Shown: positions 11,189-22,337 of the stretch, piece after piece
How the letters are laid out: every line of letters begins with the position of its first letter
Position numbering within the stretch: position 1 is the stretch's first letter
Source: Malus domestica
Lineage: Eukaryota; Streptophyta; Magnoliopsida; Rosales; Rosaceae
Length of the DNA stretch: 64,000 nt
Reading direction: 5' to 3'
NCBI RefSeq assembly: GCF_042453785.1
Contig: NC_091665.1
Coordinates: 9,185,501-9,249,500, forward strand
The notes under the pieces: generated by a model
Told to the model about the DNA's origin: nothing
Seen by the model: only the letters and a program-made list of their open reading frames with translations
Databases searched by the model: none
Position numbers and translations under genes: made by a program

Positions 11189-11797
11189 ATGTCTGGACCC
11201 TCCGACCGTCGTCTTGATTTGAACCTTGGTGAAGAGGCAGTCCCGCCTTCTCCAGACAACATATGGCGCCCATCATTCATATCCCCTACTGGTCCTCTTA
11301 CCGTTGGGGATTCGGTGATGAAGAATGATATGATCGCTGCGGTGGTGGCCCGGAACCTTGTCACTCCCTGAGATAACAGACTACTTTCCAAACGGTCTGA
11401 TCAATTGGCTGTTAAGGATTCTCTGGCTCTTAGTGTGCAGTGTGCAGGTTCTGTGACTAATATGGCCCAACGCCTATTTGCTCGAACCCGTCAAGTTGAA
11501 TCCTTGGCGGCTGAAGTGATGAGTCTCAAACAGGAGATTAGGGGGCTTAAGCATGAGAATAAACAGTTGCACAAGCTTGCACATAGCCATGCTGCAAACA
11601 TGAAGAGGAAGATTAACCAGATGCAGGAATCTGATGGTCAGATTTTACTTGATCATCAAAGGTTTGTGGGTTTGTTCCAACAACATTTGCCTTCGTCTTT
11701 TGGAGCTGTACCGCGTAATGAAGCTCCAAATGATCAACCTCCGGCTCCTCTTTTGCCTGGAGTTCCGCCGAGTGATGAGGTGCCACCTGATCAATGA
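11189..11797 (+). pseudogene. MSGPSD-type antisense ORF of the gypsy derivative, one stop codon
   Basis: The frame starts MSGPSDRRLDLNLGEEA and runs 202 codons to 11797, with a single TGA at 11369-11371. The second copy (34729) has a lysine codon there. The remainder is in the same frame and conserved. Order of features: a Pro-rich acidic head (1-40), a GPLTVGDSVMKND stretch, then a likely coiled coil (about residues 95-150, RQVESLAAEVMSLKQEIRGL). A hydrophilic region with a GLFQ..LPSS motif and a Pro-rich tail follow. It has no similarity to gag, pol or integrase that I can see. It lies on the strand opposite gag. A TATAGA box is at 11070-11075. Function is unknown. A structural role for the coiled coil is inference. 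Confidence 0.7.
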
Positions 11798-11819
11798 AGG
11801 CTTTTGTTTGTTTGCACCT

Positions 11820-12560
11820 TTTTTTTTTTTTTTTTTTTTTTGGTATGTAAATGTTCTGTCTGTAATTTTTTCCAGAGAAATCAATGAAATGGACTTTATT
11901 TCTCTCAATGCATTTTTTTTCTTCATGTGTTGCAATCCGCAACATCCATTTTTTTTATTTTTTAATTAATTAATTTATATATTTATTTATTTTTATTTTT
12001 TATATTATTTTTTTTTCTTTTCAGATGGTGCAATCCTCACCATCCCCCCCCCCTTTTTTTTTTTATTATTTTTTTTCTTTTCAATGGTGCAATCCGCACC
12101 ATCCCTTTTTTTTATTATTTATTTTATTTTATTTTATATATATATTTCTTATATTATTTTATTATATTTTTTTTCTTTTCAGATGGTGCAATCCGCACCA
12201 TCACCTTTTTTTTAAATTTATTTATTATTTATTTATTTTATTTATATATATATTTTTATTATATTTTTTTTCTTTTCAAATGGTGCAATCCGCACCATCC
12301 CCCTTTTTTTTTAATTATTTTTTTTCTTTTCAATGGTGCAATCCGCACCATCCCCTTTTTTTTTAATTTATTATTTATTTTATTATATATATATATATAT
12401 ATTTTATATGTTATTTTATTATACTTTTTTTTTCTTTTCAGATGGTGCAATCCGCACCATCCCCCCCTTTTTTTTAATTTATTTATTATTTTATTATTTT
12501 TTATATTTTTTATATTTTTTCTTTTTAGATGGTGCAAACTGCACCATCTTTTTTTTTTTT
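11820..12560. repeat. T-rich array with eight copies of a short palindrome
   Basis: Long T/A runs alternate with the inverted repeat GATGGTGC-AATCC-GCACCATC at 12024, 12083, 12182, 12280, 12333, 12441 and 12528, plus a variant TGTTGC-AATCC-GCAACA at about 11928. Each is preceded by a TTTTCTTTTCA tract. The arms are kept even where the bases change. It lies just after the antisense ORF and ends before CTATAAATACC at 12563-12573, which could be a TATA box. Open frames across it are low-complexity artefacts. Confidence 0.85.
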
Positions 12561-12639
12561 TTGCTATAAATACCCCCATATGTTGCTTGGCAATGGGCAG
12601 AAGATTGAGCAGAGGGAGGATGCAGACAGACGGAGAACT

Positions 12640-13340
12640 GCAGTAGAGGCTTCATGACCGGCTAGTCGTTTGACGGCAGAATGTAAGGTGGCAAGCTTCA
12701 TGACCGGTTAGTCGTTTAACGGCGGTCATTGAAGTCTCTTCGTTGATTGGAGCATGGTGGCCAGAGTGACGAAGCTGGTGCTGGCAGCCTTGCTGCTTGG
12801 AGCTTGAGGCAGAATGTAATACGTTGAGCTTCATGACCGGCTAGTCGTTTGATGGCAGTCATTGAAGTTTCTTTGTCGTTTGAAGCATGGTGGCCAGAGT
12901 GACGAAGCTGGTGTTGACAGCCTTGCTGCTGCCCTTGCCGCTTGGAGCTGGAGGCAAAATGTAATGCGTTGAGCTTCATGACCGGCTAGTCGTTTGACGG
13001 CGGTCATTGAAGTTTCTTCGTCGATTGGAGCATGGTGGCCAGAGTGACGAAGCTGGTGCTGGCAGCTTTGCTGCTTACCGTTCTGCTTGGAGCTTGAAGC
13101 AGAATGTAAAGCGTCGAGCTTCATGACCGGCTAGTCGTTTGACGGCGGTCTTTGAAGTTTCTTCGTCGATTGGAGCATGGTGGCTAAAGTGACGAAGTTG
13201 GTGTTAACGGTCTTGCTGCTTTGTGCTCGAGGCAAAAATGTAAAGCGTCGAGCTTTATGACCGGCTAGTCGTTTGACGGCGGTCATTGAAGTTTCCTCGT
13301 CGATTGGAGCATGGTGGCCAGAATGTACTGCTGTTGCTGC
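12640..13340. repeat. ~145-bp satellite, about five copies
   Basis: Units start GCTTCATGACCGGCTAGTCG and contain GACGGCGGTCATTGAAGTTT, a GGAGCATGGTGGCCAGAGTG stretch and GACGAAGCTGGTG. Starts lie near 12647 (short), 12693, 12829, 12974, 13119 and 13252. The minus-strand frames through it are repeat artefacts. Confidence 0.85.
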
Positions 13341-13689
13341 TTGGAGCTCGTTCCAGTACGTTGCTTTTACCGTGTGGGGTTGTGCAAAAGACTGCAGCGA
13401 GTTTATGCTGTGTAGTGCCTTTTGTTGCAACTTTCCTCGGAGGTGACGTCGCCGTGCACACTGACCATGCCGCCTGCTAACTCATTCCTTTAAAGAAATA
13501 AAGTATTCGTATTTTGGATTTGCTCTTTATTCTTCAAAGTGTTTGTGTTTTTGTTGATGATGTGACTGTACTTGAAGTTTTGAAGTTTCAAGTTGCCTAC
13601 GTACCCTCGATTGAGGAGGGATCAAGTCATGACGTAGTTCAAATGAGTGATGAATTTAACAGTGATTTTGAGGATGATTTTACCGTACA

Positions 13690-14015
13690 CAGTTTATGCT
13701 CTTGCGGGCCAGGAGCTTTGGTGTTGCCTTTTATGCTCGTGCAGACCAGGAGCGTTGGTGTCGCCTTTTATGCTCGTGCGGGTTAGGAGCGTTGATGTTG
13801 CCTTTTATGCTCGTGCAGACCAGGAGCTTTGTGCCATGCAGTTTAGACTCGTGCGGGCAAGGAGCTTTGGTTCGTGCAGTTTAGGCTCGTGCGAACAAGG
13901 AGCATTGGTTCGTGCAATTTAGGCTCGTGCGAACAAGGAGCATTGGTGTTGCCTTTTATGCTCGTGCAGACCAGGAGCTTTGTGCCATGCAGTTTAGACT
14001 CGTGCGGGCGAGGAG
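13690..14015. repeat. ~37-bp satellite, about nine copies, at the gag 3' end
   Basis: The unit reads TATGCTCGTGCAGACCAGGA then GCTTTGGTGTTGCCTT, with variants. It replaces the place where gag would run into pol. The gag frame runs into it at about 14030 and terminates in the array. Confidence 0.85.
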
Positions 14016-14029
14016 AATTGGTGAATTTG

Positions 14030-15960
14030 TCAAGCAATTTTGGAAAGGCGTTCCTCACAATCTTCATAGTAAGGAGCCTTGACCGCGTGATTGAAGAAGT
14101 CTTCGGGTAAGAAGTCACGCATTGTGATGGCAACAGACGATCTTTGTGTCGTAATTTCATCATCTTCAACACGTTCACGTTGCTTTGAAGGTTGACAAGA
14201 GCTGTTTTGCCCCCTTTCCGATTGGCGGACTTGTGGAGGAGACGTATGCTTCTTGTGCAATTTCTTATGAGTGACTTGAGTCCATCCTTCAACTTTGCTT
14301 GTCTTGGAGGATGCCCCCGGAGGTTGAGGTAAAAATTTTGAGTCGGAAGAGCCAGAAGTGATGGTGGTATAGTTTGACTTCACCATATCGTCAAGATCTA
14401 GCTCGATGATTCCTTTCTGAGCCAGCTTCATGATGAGATCTTTCATCACGAAGCACTTTTCTGTCGGATGACTGATAAAGCGGTGGAATTTACAGTACCT
14501 TGGACTGTCGGTGCGATTCATCTCTTCTGGCCGTCTGCACTCAGGCAAGCCGATCACCTTCTTTTCCAGCAAGTCTTCTAACATGGCAACCACATCAGAG
14601 TCGGGGAATGGATAAGTTTTCTCCTCAAGCTCCTTCAAAGTGCGTCTACGCATCTCTTGATCACGAAAGCTTTCAGCTTGAATCGCCTTGCCTCGTGTAG
14701 GGATTTTGACGGGAGCTGTGTTGACTGTCATTGCTTCCTTGGTGGATTTCCCCGTAACCTTCTCCACCTTTGTCTCAAGATCTTTGTCGTTCTTATAGTC
14801 GGCGATCGGTTCCTTCTTCCCATGATGGGCGATACTCAACTCCATGTCATGGGCGCGGGTGGCCAATTCCTCGAAGGTCCGTGGTTTAATGCCTTGAATG
14901 ATGTATTGCAAACCCCATTGCATGCCTTGGATGCACATCTCGATTGAAGAGGTTTCCGAGAGCCTGTCTTTACAGTCGAGGCTTAGAGTGCGCCATCTGT
15001 TGATAAGTCAATGACTGGCTCGTCCTTCCACTGCTTTGTGCTCGTCAGTTCTAGCATGCTCACAGTGCGGCGGGTGCTGTAGAAGCGGTTGAGGAATTCC
15101 CGCTCCAATTGCTCCCAGCTGTTGATGGACTCAGGCTCTAGGTCCGTGTACCACTCAAAGGCGTTTCCTTTTAGCGAGCGCACAAACTGCTTGACGAGGT
15201 AATCCCCTTCGGTCCCTGCGTTGTTGCAAGTTTCAACAAAGTGGGCAACATGCTGTTTCGGGTTTCCCTTTCCATCAAATTGCATGAACTTTGGCGGTTG
15301 ATAACCCTTCGGCATCCTTAAGGCGTCGATCTTCTTTGAATACGGCTTCGAGTACAACCCGGATGTATTTGAGTTCCCTTCGTACTGTGCCTTGATGGTG
15401 TTGGTGATCATCTCTTGCAGCTGCTGGATAGAAAGAGATCCCATGAGTGCCGCTGCTTGGTCTGGCTCTGGTTTCACATCGATTTTCTCCACCGTAGGCT
15501 CATCTTCTGGGTTAGGGTTCTCGCTGTCCTGTGGCTCCAGTCGGCTGACGAGTGTAGCGATTTGCAAGTCTTTTTCTTCCACAATCTGTGTTAGCCTTGC
15601 AATCGCTTCATTCATTTGAGCCAGTTGTTCTTCGATGGAGGTAACGCCGATAGTCATGACTTGTGCGACCAATAGACGTGACTTTCCTTTAGACATCCAG
15701 GATGCTGATGAAGAACGTCGTTGGCTGCTTTGGGATGTCATCTTGTGTGCCTCAGCATCATGCTTCGGTGCCCCCAACGAGGTCAGGTTGATGACGGACT
15801 CGCGCCTTTGATGCTCCCCTTGCTCCTTTAACGGCACAAACTTTGAAGTGGCATGTTGAGGAGTGGTTGTGGCGCCAATGGATTGTCCATTTGCGGCAGA
15901 AGTGCTTAGGATCCTTCCCTCAGTGGTTGCGAGAACGACTTGTCCCTTGCTTGATGCCAT
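14030..15960 (-). pseudogene. Ty3/gypsy gag polyprotein, one frameshift
   Basis: The ATG at 15958-15960 gives MASSKGQVVLATTEGR. A coiled-coil-like stretch follows (EEQLAQMNEAIARLTQIVEE). The retrotransposon gag domain comes next, with MPKGYQPPKFMQFDGKGNP, FVRSLKGNAFEWYTDLEPES, and WEQLEREFLNRFYST. One missing base near 15003 turns DFINRW-like sequence into a stop. The frame resumes from 14938 (MCIQGMQWGLQYIIQGIKPR) through KTYPFPDSDV and a YCKFHRFISHPTEKC region to YYEDCEERLSKIA. Gag packages element RNA. Apart from the one-base lesion it is well preserved, which argues for recent activity or close relatives. Protease and pol do not follow. Confidence 0.88.
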
Positions 15961-16017
15961 TGACTTTAAGGTGTGTTTGGATTCCTTGAACGGAGAAAGA
16001 GATGAGAGGTAGAGATT

Positions 16018-16038
16018 GTCCCACTGGGCGTGCCAATT
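16018..16038 (-). other. primer-binding site of the gypsy derivative
   Basis: On the minus strand AATTGGCACGCCCAGTGGGA follows the 5' LTR directly, starting at 16038. This form is common among plant Ty3/gypsy elements. I do not assign the tRNA. Confidence 0.65.
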
Positions 16039-17273
16039 TGTGAACACGAAAATTTCCTGAAACGAAAGAGACAAGAACAACGTGCACAAACAAATATTTG
16101 TATTTTGATGATTTTGGGTTACAATCTCTCTCAAATTTGATCCTCTGATTCTATCTCCGTAAGGTGTTGATTTGTGGATGTTTCGTTGATCCAATGGCCG
16201 TTGAGGCTTGATCTTGGATGAACTGTTGGAAGTTTCTTCAAGGGGCCGTGGGCTTGATCTTTGAAGGTGGATTTGAGCGGATCTTTAAGGAGCAGTTGGG
16301 GCTTGATCTTGAGGATGAATGTTTCTTCAAGGGCCGTTAAAGCTTGATCTTGAATAACGGTGATGAGCGGATCTTCAAGGGCTTTTGGGCTTGATCTTGA
16401 AGAACAGTGATGAACGGATCTTTAAAGGCTTTTGGGCTTGATCTTGAAGAACGGTGGCTTGTTGATCCAAGGGCCGTCGGGGCTTGATCTTGGAAGAACG
16501 ATGAACGAAGAACGAAGAACGAAGAAGGCTTTCTTCAAGGGTCGTCGGGGCTTGATCTTGAAGGTGGATTATTGTTGATCCAAGGGCCGTTGGGGCTTGA
16601 TCTTGGATGAACGATGAACGAAGGATGAAGAACGAAGAAGGCTTTCTTGATTCTTCGGGATGAACGGATGATGAACGATGAACACTTTCTTCAAGGGCCG
16701 TAGGGGCTTGATCTCGAATTGGTGGAAGTTGTTCAAGGGCCTTTGGGGCTTGATCTTGAATTGGTGATTGTTGATCCAAGGGCCGTCGGGGCTTGATCTT
16801 GGAAGAACGATGAACGAAGAACGAAGAACACTTTCTTCAAGGGCCGTCGGGGCTTGATCTTGAATTGGTGGATGATTGTTGATCCAAAGGGCCATTTGGG
16901 CTTGATCTTAGGATGAACGATGAACGAAGAACGGAGAACGAAGAGAGATTTCTTGATTCTTCGGGAACCTGGATGCTTGAGAGCTTCGGAGTTTCAGAGC
17001 TTCAGAGCTTACTTAATGATTTTTTGGTTCCCCTAAATGAATGAATTAGCCTTCTATTTATAGAAATTTCCAAGGCCCAATGTTGAATATAATATTCCAG
17101 ATGAAATAAGTCATTTCTGCCAGATGTTGACACGTGTCCTATTTGATGACTTTTCCAACTTATTTCGATTTTTTTGTTTAGACATACGCTACGTGTAGAA
17201 TTTATGTAATACATGAGCGTCGAAACTTTGATTTATCGGTCAACATTTATTTACCGAAATTTCGATGTCTACA
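16039..17273 (-). repeat. 5' LTR of the gypsy derivative
   Basis: This is the partner of 7954-9187 and carries the same internal array (about 16190-16930). Only scattered substitutions separate the two LTRs, for example one in GATTC(G/T)ATCTCCG near 8068 and 16154. Confidence 0.92.
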
Positions 17274-17516
17274 ATCCCAAGTATACTAAAAGCTTTCCCA
17301 ACTGCTTTAAGTGGTAGTCTTGTGCATGATTACTAGATAATAGACTCAAGAGCCACATATTATATGACAAATAAAATTTCTTCACATTTACATGACTTTG
17401 AAAAAAATGAAAAACTCCACAAATGTCAGTAGCAAATGATAAAGGTGTCTCAGTTGCTGGGAAAGGGGAAATAAAGCTAATCTCAAACCAAATCAATCGA
17501 GTCAATGGCCCTATGT
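17274..17516 (+). pseudogene. copia protease-region fragment
   Basis: This continues the copia after the gypsy derivative. The frames give KYTKSFPTALS, then IIDSRATYYMTNK, the copia pepsin-like active-site region with DSG changed to DSR. A GKG...NQI(E)SMAL stretch follows. The same DSR change is present in the related copia at about 44200. The piece ends near 17516, where an unrelated AT-rich sequence begins. Confidence 0.75.
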
Positions 17517-17937
17517 TTTAAAAATATGGGTGTTGCTACATACACCAAATTTGTGCACCAAATGATATGACACATTCTGCACCATATCAAATTTTATTAA
17601 AATTATTAATCAAATTTCAACTTGAATTAAAATATAAATTTAATTGGTTCCACATCATTTGATGTGCCTAACATTATTCTTTTAAAAAAGCAGAATAATG
17701 TCAAACTCGCCCTTAGGGTTGATGACAGTAAAGGCAAATCCCTCCTAACAATAAACCTTAATCCGAGTATAATTAATAATTTGTTCTCTCCTAACTGTAT
17801 AAACTTTAATTTTAGGAAAAAAAATAATTTACGAACAAGAATTGGACAAATCCCTTTAGGCAAACTTAAATCAGTTGATTCGTCAGACCGAATAGAAACA
17901 TTTTGATGCTCATTTGCAGAATACAATCGCAAGAAAC
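17517..17937. other. AT-rich spacer with a truncated MITE-like end
   Basis: No gene is seen. GGGTGTTGCTACATACACC (about 17527) with CACCAAATGATATG, and CCACATCATTTGATGTG near 17650, look like imperfect inverted arms of a decayed MITE. A short hairpin CATTATTCTTTT/AAAAAGCAGAATAATG follows at 17672-17700. The rest to the copia target site GAAAC (17933-17937) is unassigned. Confidence 0.35.
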
Positions 17938-18163
17938 TAATAGGGAATCTTCTTCTCAACACATTGATTGCTTGTCCACTAGCCTTTCATGAGTACTTCC
18001 ATTAGACATGCCTTTCATAATTTTGTCTAGTCCACTAATTGTCCATTAGTCTTTCTTTACTATTTCCATTAGTTGTTGTCTGCTCCTTTGGCTCCTATAA
18101 AGAGCATCTCTATTGTAAATCATAATATAGAAATACAATATACATTTTATACTCACCTTAATT
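17938..18163 (+). repeat. 5' LTR of the young copia
   Basis: 226 bp. It contains CCTATAAAGAGC (about 18095-18106), a TATA box. It differs from the 3' LTR at the fourth base (T/A) and at TGTC(T/C)GCTCC. Confidence 0.9.
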
Positions 18164-18214
18164 TGGTATCAAGAGCAACAAAGCTCCATCGAGCAATTTT
18201 TTTTTCCGATCCTC

Positions 18215-21200
18215 ATGGCTGAATCCACCAACTCACCCCTCTTGCCCACCCCTGTCACCATTAACGCTGCTGCTCAGTTACCTCTAAAACTCACACCCAC
18301 CAACTTTCCTTCCTGGTGAGCTCAATTCAATGCCCTGCTTCTTGGGTATAACCTGATGGGTTACATTGATGGATCAAAACCACGTCCTGCTGCCTCCTCT
18401 ACTGTGTGCTACACCTTCTGGATTCGTCAAGATCAGCTGCTACTACATGCTATCTTAGCTTATGTCTCTGAACAGATTATATCTCTCATTTCCTCCTCTA
18501 AAACATCCAAGGAGGCTTGGGACAAGCTCACCAAGCTCTACGCCAACAAAACACGCTCTCGGGTTCTCAACCTCAAAAAGCGTCTTACGCTCATGCGTCG
18601 TGATACACAACCTGTGTCAGTTTTTCTACAAGCTATCAAAGCTATCATTGATGAGCTTGCCATCATTGATTCTCCACTTTCCGACGATGATGTTGTTCTA
18701 CACGTCCTCAATGGTGTTGGACCTGCCTTCAAAGAAATCGTTGCCGTTGTTCGAGCTAGCGATACCTCCATCTCCTTTGAAAATCTGTATGACAAACTCA
18801 TTGAACATGAAACTTTCCTCCAACGGGATGCACCACCAGCTGCTATTACTCCTATGACTGCCCTTGTTGCTCAAGCTCCCCGCTCCTTCCAGCGTGACTT
18901 CAGGGCCACACAAGCCTCCCAACAACGTCCAACAAATACCACCTACAACTCTAACCGTGCTAACCACCACAACTCCAATCATCATCGTTCTACTACGGGG
19001 TATCGTTGTTTTTGTCAATGGTGTGGTACTCAAGGGCATAGTGCAAAATGTTGCCCTCAACTTTCTTCCGCTCCACCCACGGTCAACCACACCACTATCC
19101 GCCCCTCAACATCATCTCCTTGGCTGCTCAACTCGGGTGCCTCTCACCATGTCACTTTTGATTCCAGGAACATCCCGGACTCCACTACCTATGATGGTCC
19201 TGATCAGATTGTTATTGGTAATGGAACAGGTTTAAGTATTACACATGTTGGTTCCACATCACTCTCTTCTTCCTCTACCACCCCATTTCACTTAAATGAT
19301 GTCCTGTGTGTTCCTTCCATTTCCCGTAATATTATTTCCATTGCCAAATTTAATAGACAAAATGCCACCTCTATTGAATTTTTTCCTGATTCCTTTCTTG
19401 TCAAGGATCTCAACACGGGAGCGGCACTTCTTCGAGGCCCGAATAAGAACGATACATATGAGTGGCCGTGCTTGATGCCTCAAAAACAAGTTATGAGCAG
19501 TGTGATGGACTCCTCCAATGTGTGGCACCGTAGGCTTGGTCACCCCAACCATCGAACCTATCTTCAAATCCAACGTACCTCCTCCATTCCTATGTCTTCA
19601 ACTCCTTCTGTTTGCACTTCTTGTCATTGCAATAAGAGCCACAAGCTCCCATTTGGTCATTCTACGCTTGTTAGTAAGCGTCCCCTTGAACTAATTTATA
19701 GTGATGTATGGGGTCCTGCTCCCTATTTATCTACTAATGGTTTTTCATACTATGTTATCTTTGTCGATCATTTCACGAAATATATTTGGTTTTATCCCAT
19801 GAAACACAAATCCAATGTTTTCTCAATCTTCACAACCTTTAAAGCTTTTGTAGAAAACTACTTCCACACCAAAATAATCACCTTCTACTCTGACGGAGGA
19901 GGAGAATATGTTAAACTCAAACATTTTCTTTCCACAAATGGCATCACTCACCTCACCACTCCTCCACACACTCCTGAACACAATGGTGTTACTGAACGCC
20001 GCCACCGCCATGTTGTCGAAACAGGGTTAACACTTCTCCACCAAGCATCCTTACCCCTAACTTATTGGTCATATGCTTTCAAAACTACTGTGAATCTTAT
20101 TAATAGGATGCCCACTCATGTTCTCAATAATATCTCTCCATACAAAGCTCTCTTTGGTGATCTTCCTAACTACATTAAGCTTCGTGTGTTTGGTTGCTTA
20201 TGTTTCCCTTGGTTAAGACCCTATAATTCCAACAAGCTTCTTCCTCGATCTCGTCCATGTCTCTTTCTTGGTTACTCCTCTACTCAAAGTGCTTATCTAT
20301 GTCTTGATCTCCCTTCCCGTCGTATGTTTGTTTCCCGTCACGTTCGATTTGATGAAAACACTTTTCCTTTTTCTTTTCGTGACTCCGTCATCCCTTCAGT
20401 TCCTTCCCCCGACTCCACTGCATGGTCTGCTGTCACTCCAGCCGCCATCTCCATTCCTGCTCACATTGCCGAAGTGCCACCAGTTCCATCACACACCTCT
20501 TCTCAGCATGCTGCCACTCATACATCTTCGGAGGTCTCGGAGTTGTGTCTCTCCCCTGCACCATCACCATCTGCGACTGCTCACCCCCCATCCCCACATC
20601 ATCTCATACCCACATCTATCATTCCTTTACCCCCACCACCACCAAATAATTTCAACCATCACCCCATGACCACCAGAGCCAAAAACAATATCTTTAAACC
20701 TAAACAACTTTGCACTGCCACCAAACACCCACTTCCTTCTCCCATTGAACCAACATGTGTTTCTCAGGCTATCAAAGATCCTCTTTGGCGTGCAGCAATG
20801 TCCGACGAGTTCAATGCGTTAATCCGCAATGGCACATAGGAGCTTGTTCCTCCTCAACCTTCACAGAATCTTATCGGGTGCAAATGGGTATTCCGCATCA
20901 AAAGACATTCTGATGGCAGCATTGATAGGTACAAAGCACGCCTTGTTGCTAAAGGCTTTCACCAACGTTCTAGCGTGGATTTCTTAGACACCTTCAGTCC
21001 AGTTGTCAAACCCATCACCATCCGTATTGTTCTTCATTTGGCTCTCACTCATGGTTGGCCTCTTCGTCAATTAGACGTGAACAATGCCTTTTTGCATGGA
21101 TCACTCTCTGAAGATGTTTACATGGTACAACCCCCCGGGTTCGGTGAATCTACTGTTCCAACACATGTCTGCAAACTTCGCAAAGCTTTATATGGCCTCA

Positions 21201-22337
21201 AGCAGGCACCCCGATCATGGTACAAGGAGTTGAGCACTTTTTTGCTCAATCAAGGATTTGTCAATGCCATCTCAGATACATCTCTCTTTATTTTTCGTCA
21301 GGATAATGATGTGATCTTCCTTCTAGTTTATGTTGATGATCTTGTTCTTACAGGAAATAATACCAGTCTCCTCTCTATGTTCATTCAAGCCTTGGCAAAT
21401 CGTTTTTCTGTCAAAGATTTGGGGAACCTTCATTATTTCCTTGGGGTTGAAGTGCGCCACGGGTTTGTTTCTTTCTCAACATAAATACATCCATGATTTT
21501 CTCGCTAAAGCTAAAATGGATGGTGCTAAGGATGTGACCACACCAATGGCTACCTCTACTCCTTTGATTCTCTCTGATGGCTCTCCTCTCACTGATGCTA
21601 CTACCTTTCGACAACTTGTTGGAGGTCTCCAATACCTCAGTCTCACCCGCCCTGACATCTCATTTACCATCAACAAACTCTCACAGTTCATGCATCGACC
21701 AACTGAGTCTCATTGGCAGGCCTTGAAACGTCTCCTCCGCTATCTAAAAGGCACTATTTTTCATGGCATTCTCTTCCGCCGCAGTGCCTCATCTCGTCTA
21801 TATGCCTTCTCAGATGCTGACTGGGCTGGTGATCGTGATGACCGTAAGTCTACCACAGGTTATGTCATCTATTTAGGTGGCAACTTAATCTCTTGGAGCT
21901 CTCGCAAACAACGTTCTGTCGCTTGATCGTCCACGGAAGCAGTATACCGCGCCATAGCCTCTACTACTGCTGAACTAGCTTGGCTTCAATCCCTTCTCCA
22001 TGAGCTTGGTGTCTCCTCAATGGATAAGCCAACCATTTCTTGCGACAATATTGGGGCAACTTTTTATAGTGTCAATCCTGTTCTTCACTCTCGCATGAAG
22101 CACATTGAACTTGATTTTCAGTTTGTTCGTGATCGCGTCAATCGCGGGCTTCTTCAAGTTTCACATGTTTCTACTCAGGATCAGCTTGCAGATGTCCTCA
22201 CAAAAGCTCTTCCTCGTCCACGCTTCCAATTGTTACGATCCAAGATCGGTGTCTCTGACGGGACCACCATCTTGCGGGGGCGTAAAAGGGAATCTTCTTC
22301 TCAACACATTGATTGCTTGTCCACTAGCCTTTCATGA
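18215..22337 (+). pseudogene. copia gag-pol polyprotein with three stops and one frameshift
   Basis: The start is the ATG at 18215 (MAESTNSPLLP). The first stop is TGA at 18317 (PSW-stop, where arginine is expected). Gag continues with the UBN2-like region and the CX2CX4HX4C knuckle CQWCGTQGHSAKCC. A protease remnant reads WLLNSGASHHVT (usual DSG is NSG). The integrase zinc region has WHRRLGHPNH, and its core has YSDVWGPAP, VDHFTKY and FYSDGGGEY. TAG at 20837-20839 replaces the tryptophan codon of GTWELVPP. RT follows with [18 protein letters not shown] and [10 protein letters not shown] one-base shift occurs near 21460. RNase H has [17 protein letters not shown], a TGA at 21924, then STEAVYRAIA. 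The frame runs into the 3' LTR. The missing DSG aspartate is a further defect. Confidence 0.92.

Larger units (their letters stand above)
7954..17273 (-). mobile_element. pol-less Ty3/gypsy derivative (LARD-like), 9.3 kb, with TSD
   Basis: The LTRs are 1234 bp (7954-9187) and 1235 bp (16039-17273), nearly identical, with TG...CA ends and a perfect target duplication ATCCC (7949-7953 and 17274-17278). On the minus strand the primer site TTGGCACGCCCAGTGGGAC lies next to the 5' LTR (about 16018-16036). A purine tract ending GAAGTGGGGGCA (about 9190-9201) lies before the 3' LTR. Gag is the only retroelement protein. The space usually held by protease, RT, RNase H and integrase contains satellite arrays and a plus-strand MSGPSD reading frame. 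The element has a gag and an antisense ORF beside the 3' LTR, a layout known in Tat-lineage plant elements. That assignment is inference. The high LTR identity indicates fairly recent movement, which would require pol in trans. Confidence 0.92.
4565..17516 (+). mobile_element. Ty1/copia element, 5' part, split by two later insertions
   Basis: This is a plus-strand copia made of a 5' LTR (4565-4895), a degenerate primer site starting TGGTATC at 4896, gag in three pieces (4951-5221, 7093-7953, 17274-17516) and the beginning of the protease region. It is interrupted by a solo LTR (5222-7087) and by the 9.3-kb gypsy derivative (7954-17273). Both insertions have perfect 5-bp target duplications. 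The element breaks off at about 17516. Integrase, RT and the 3' LTR are missing. The gag and protease pieces resemble those of the minus-strand copia at 41287-46182, so the two belong to related families. Confidence 0.82.

Noticed and set aside
10678-11391. 237-codon minus-strand frame (SKRRAQKSKR repeats)
   Set aside because: It is antisense to the 103-bp repeat and to the MSGPSD frame. Its composition is repeat-driven.
11613-12579. Several Lys- or Phe-rich frames
   Set aside because: They arise from the T/A-rich palindrome array.
12652-13461. Minus-strand frames with repeated GHHAPIDEETSMTAVKRLAG
   Set aside because: They are read through the 145-bp satellite, and the unit recurs with frame changes.
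18538-19573. Minus-strand frames inside the young copia
   Set aside because: They are shadows of gag-pol on the plus strand.
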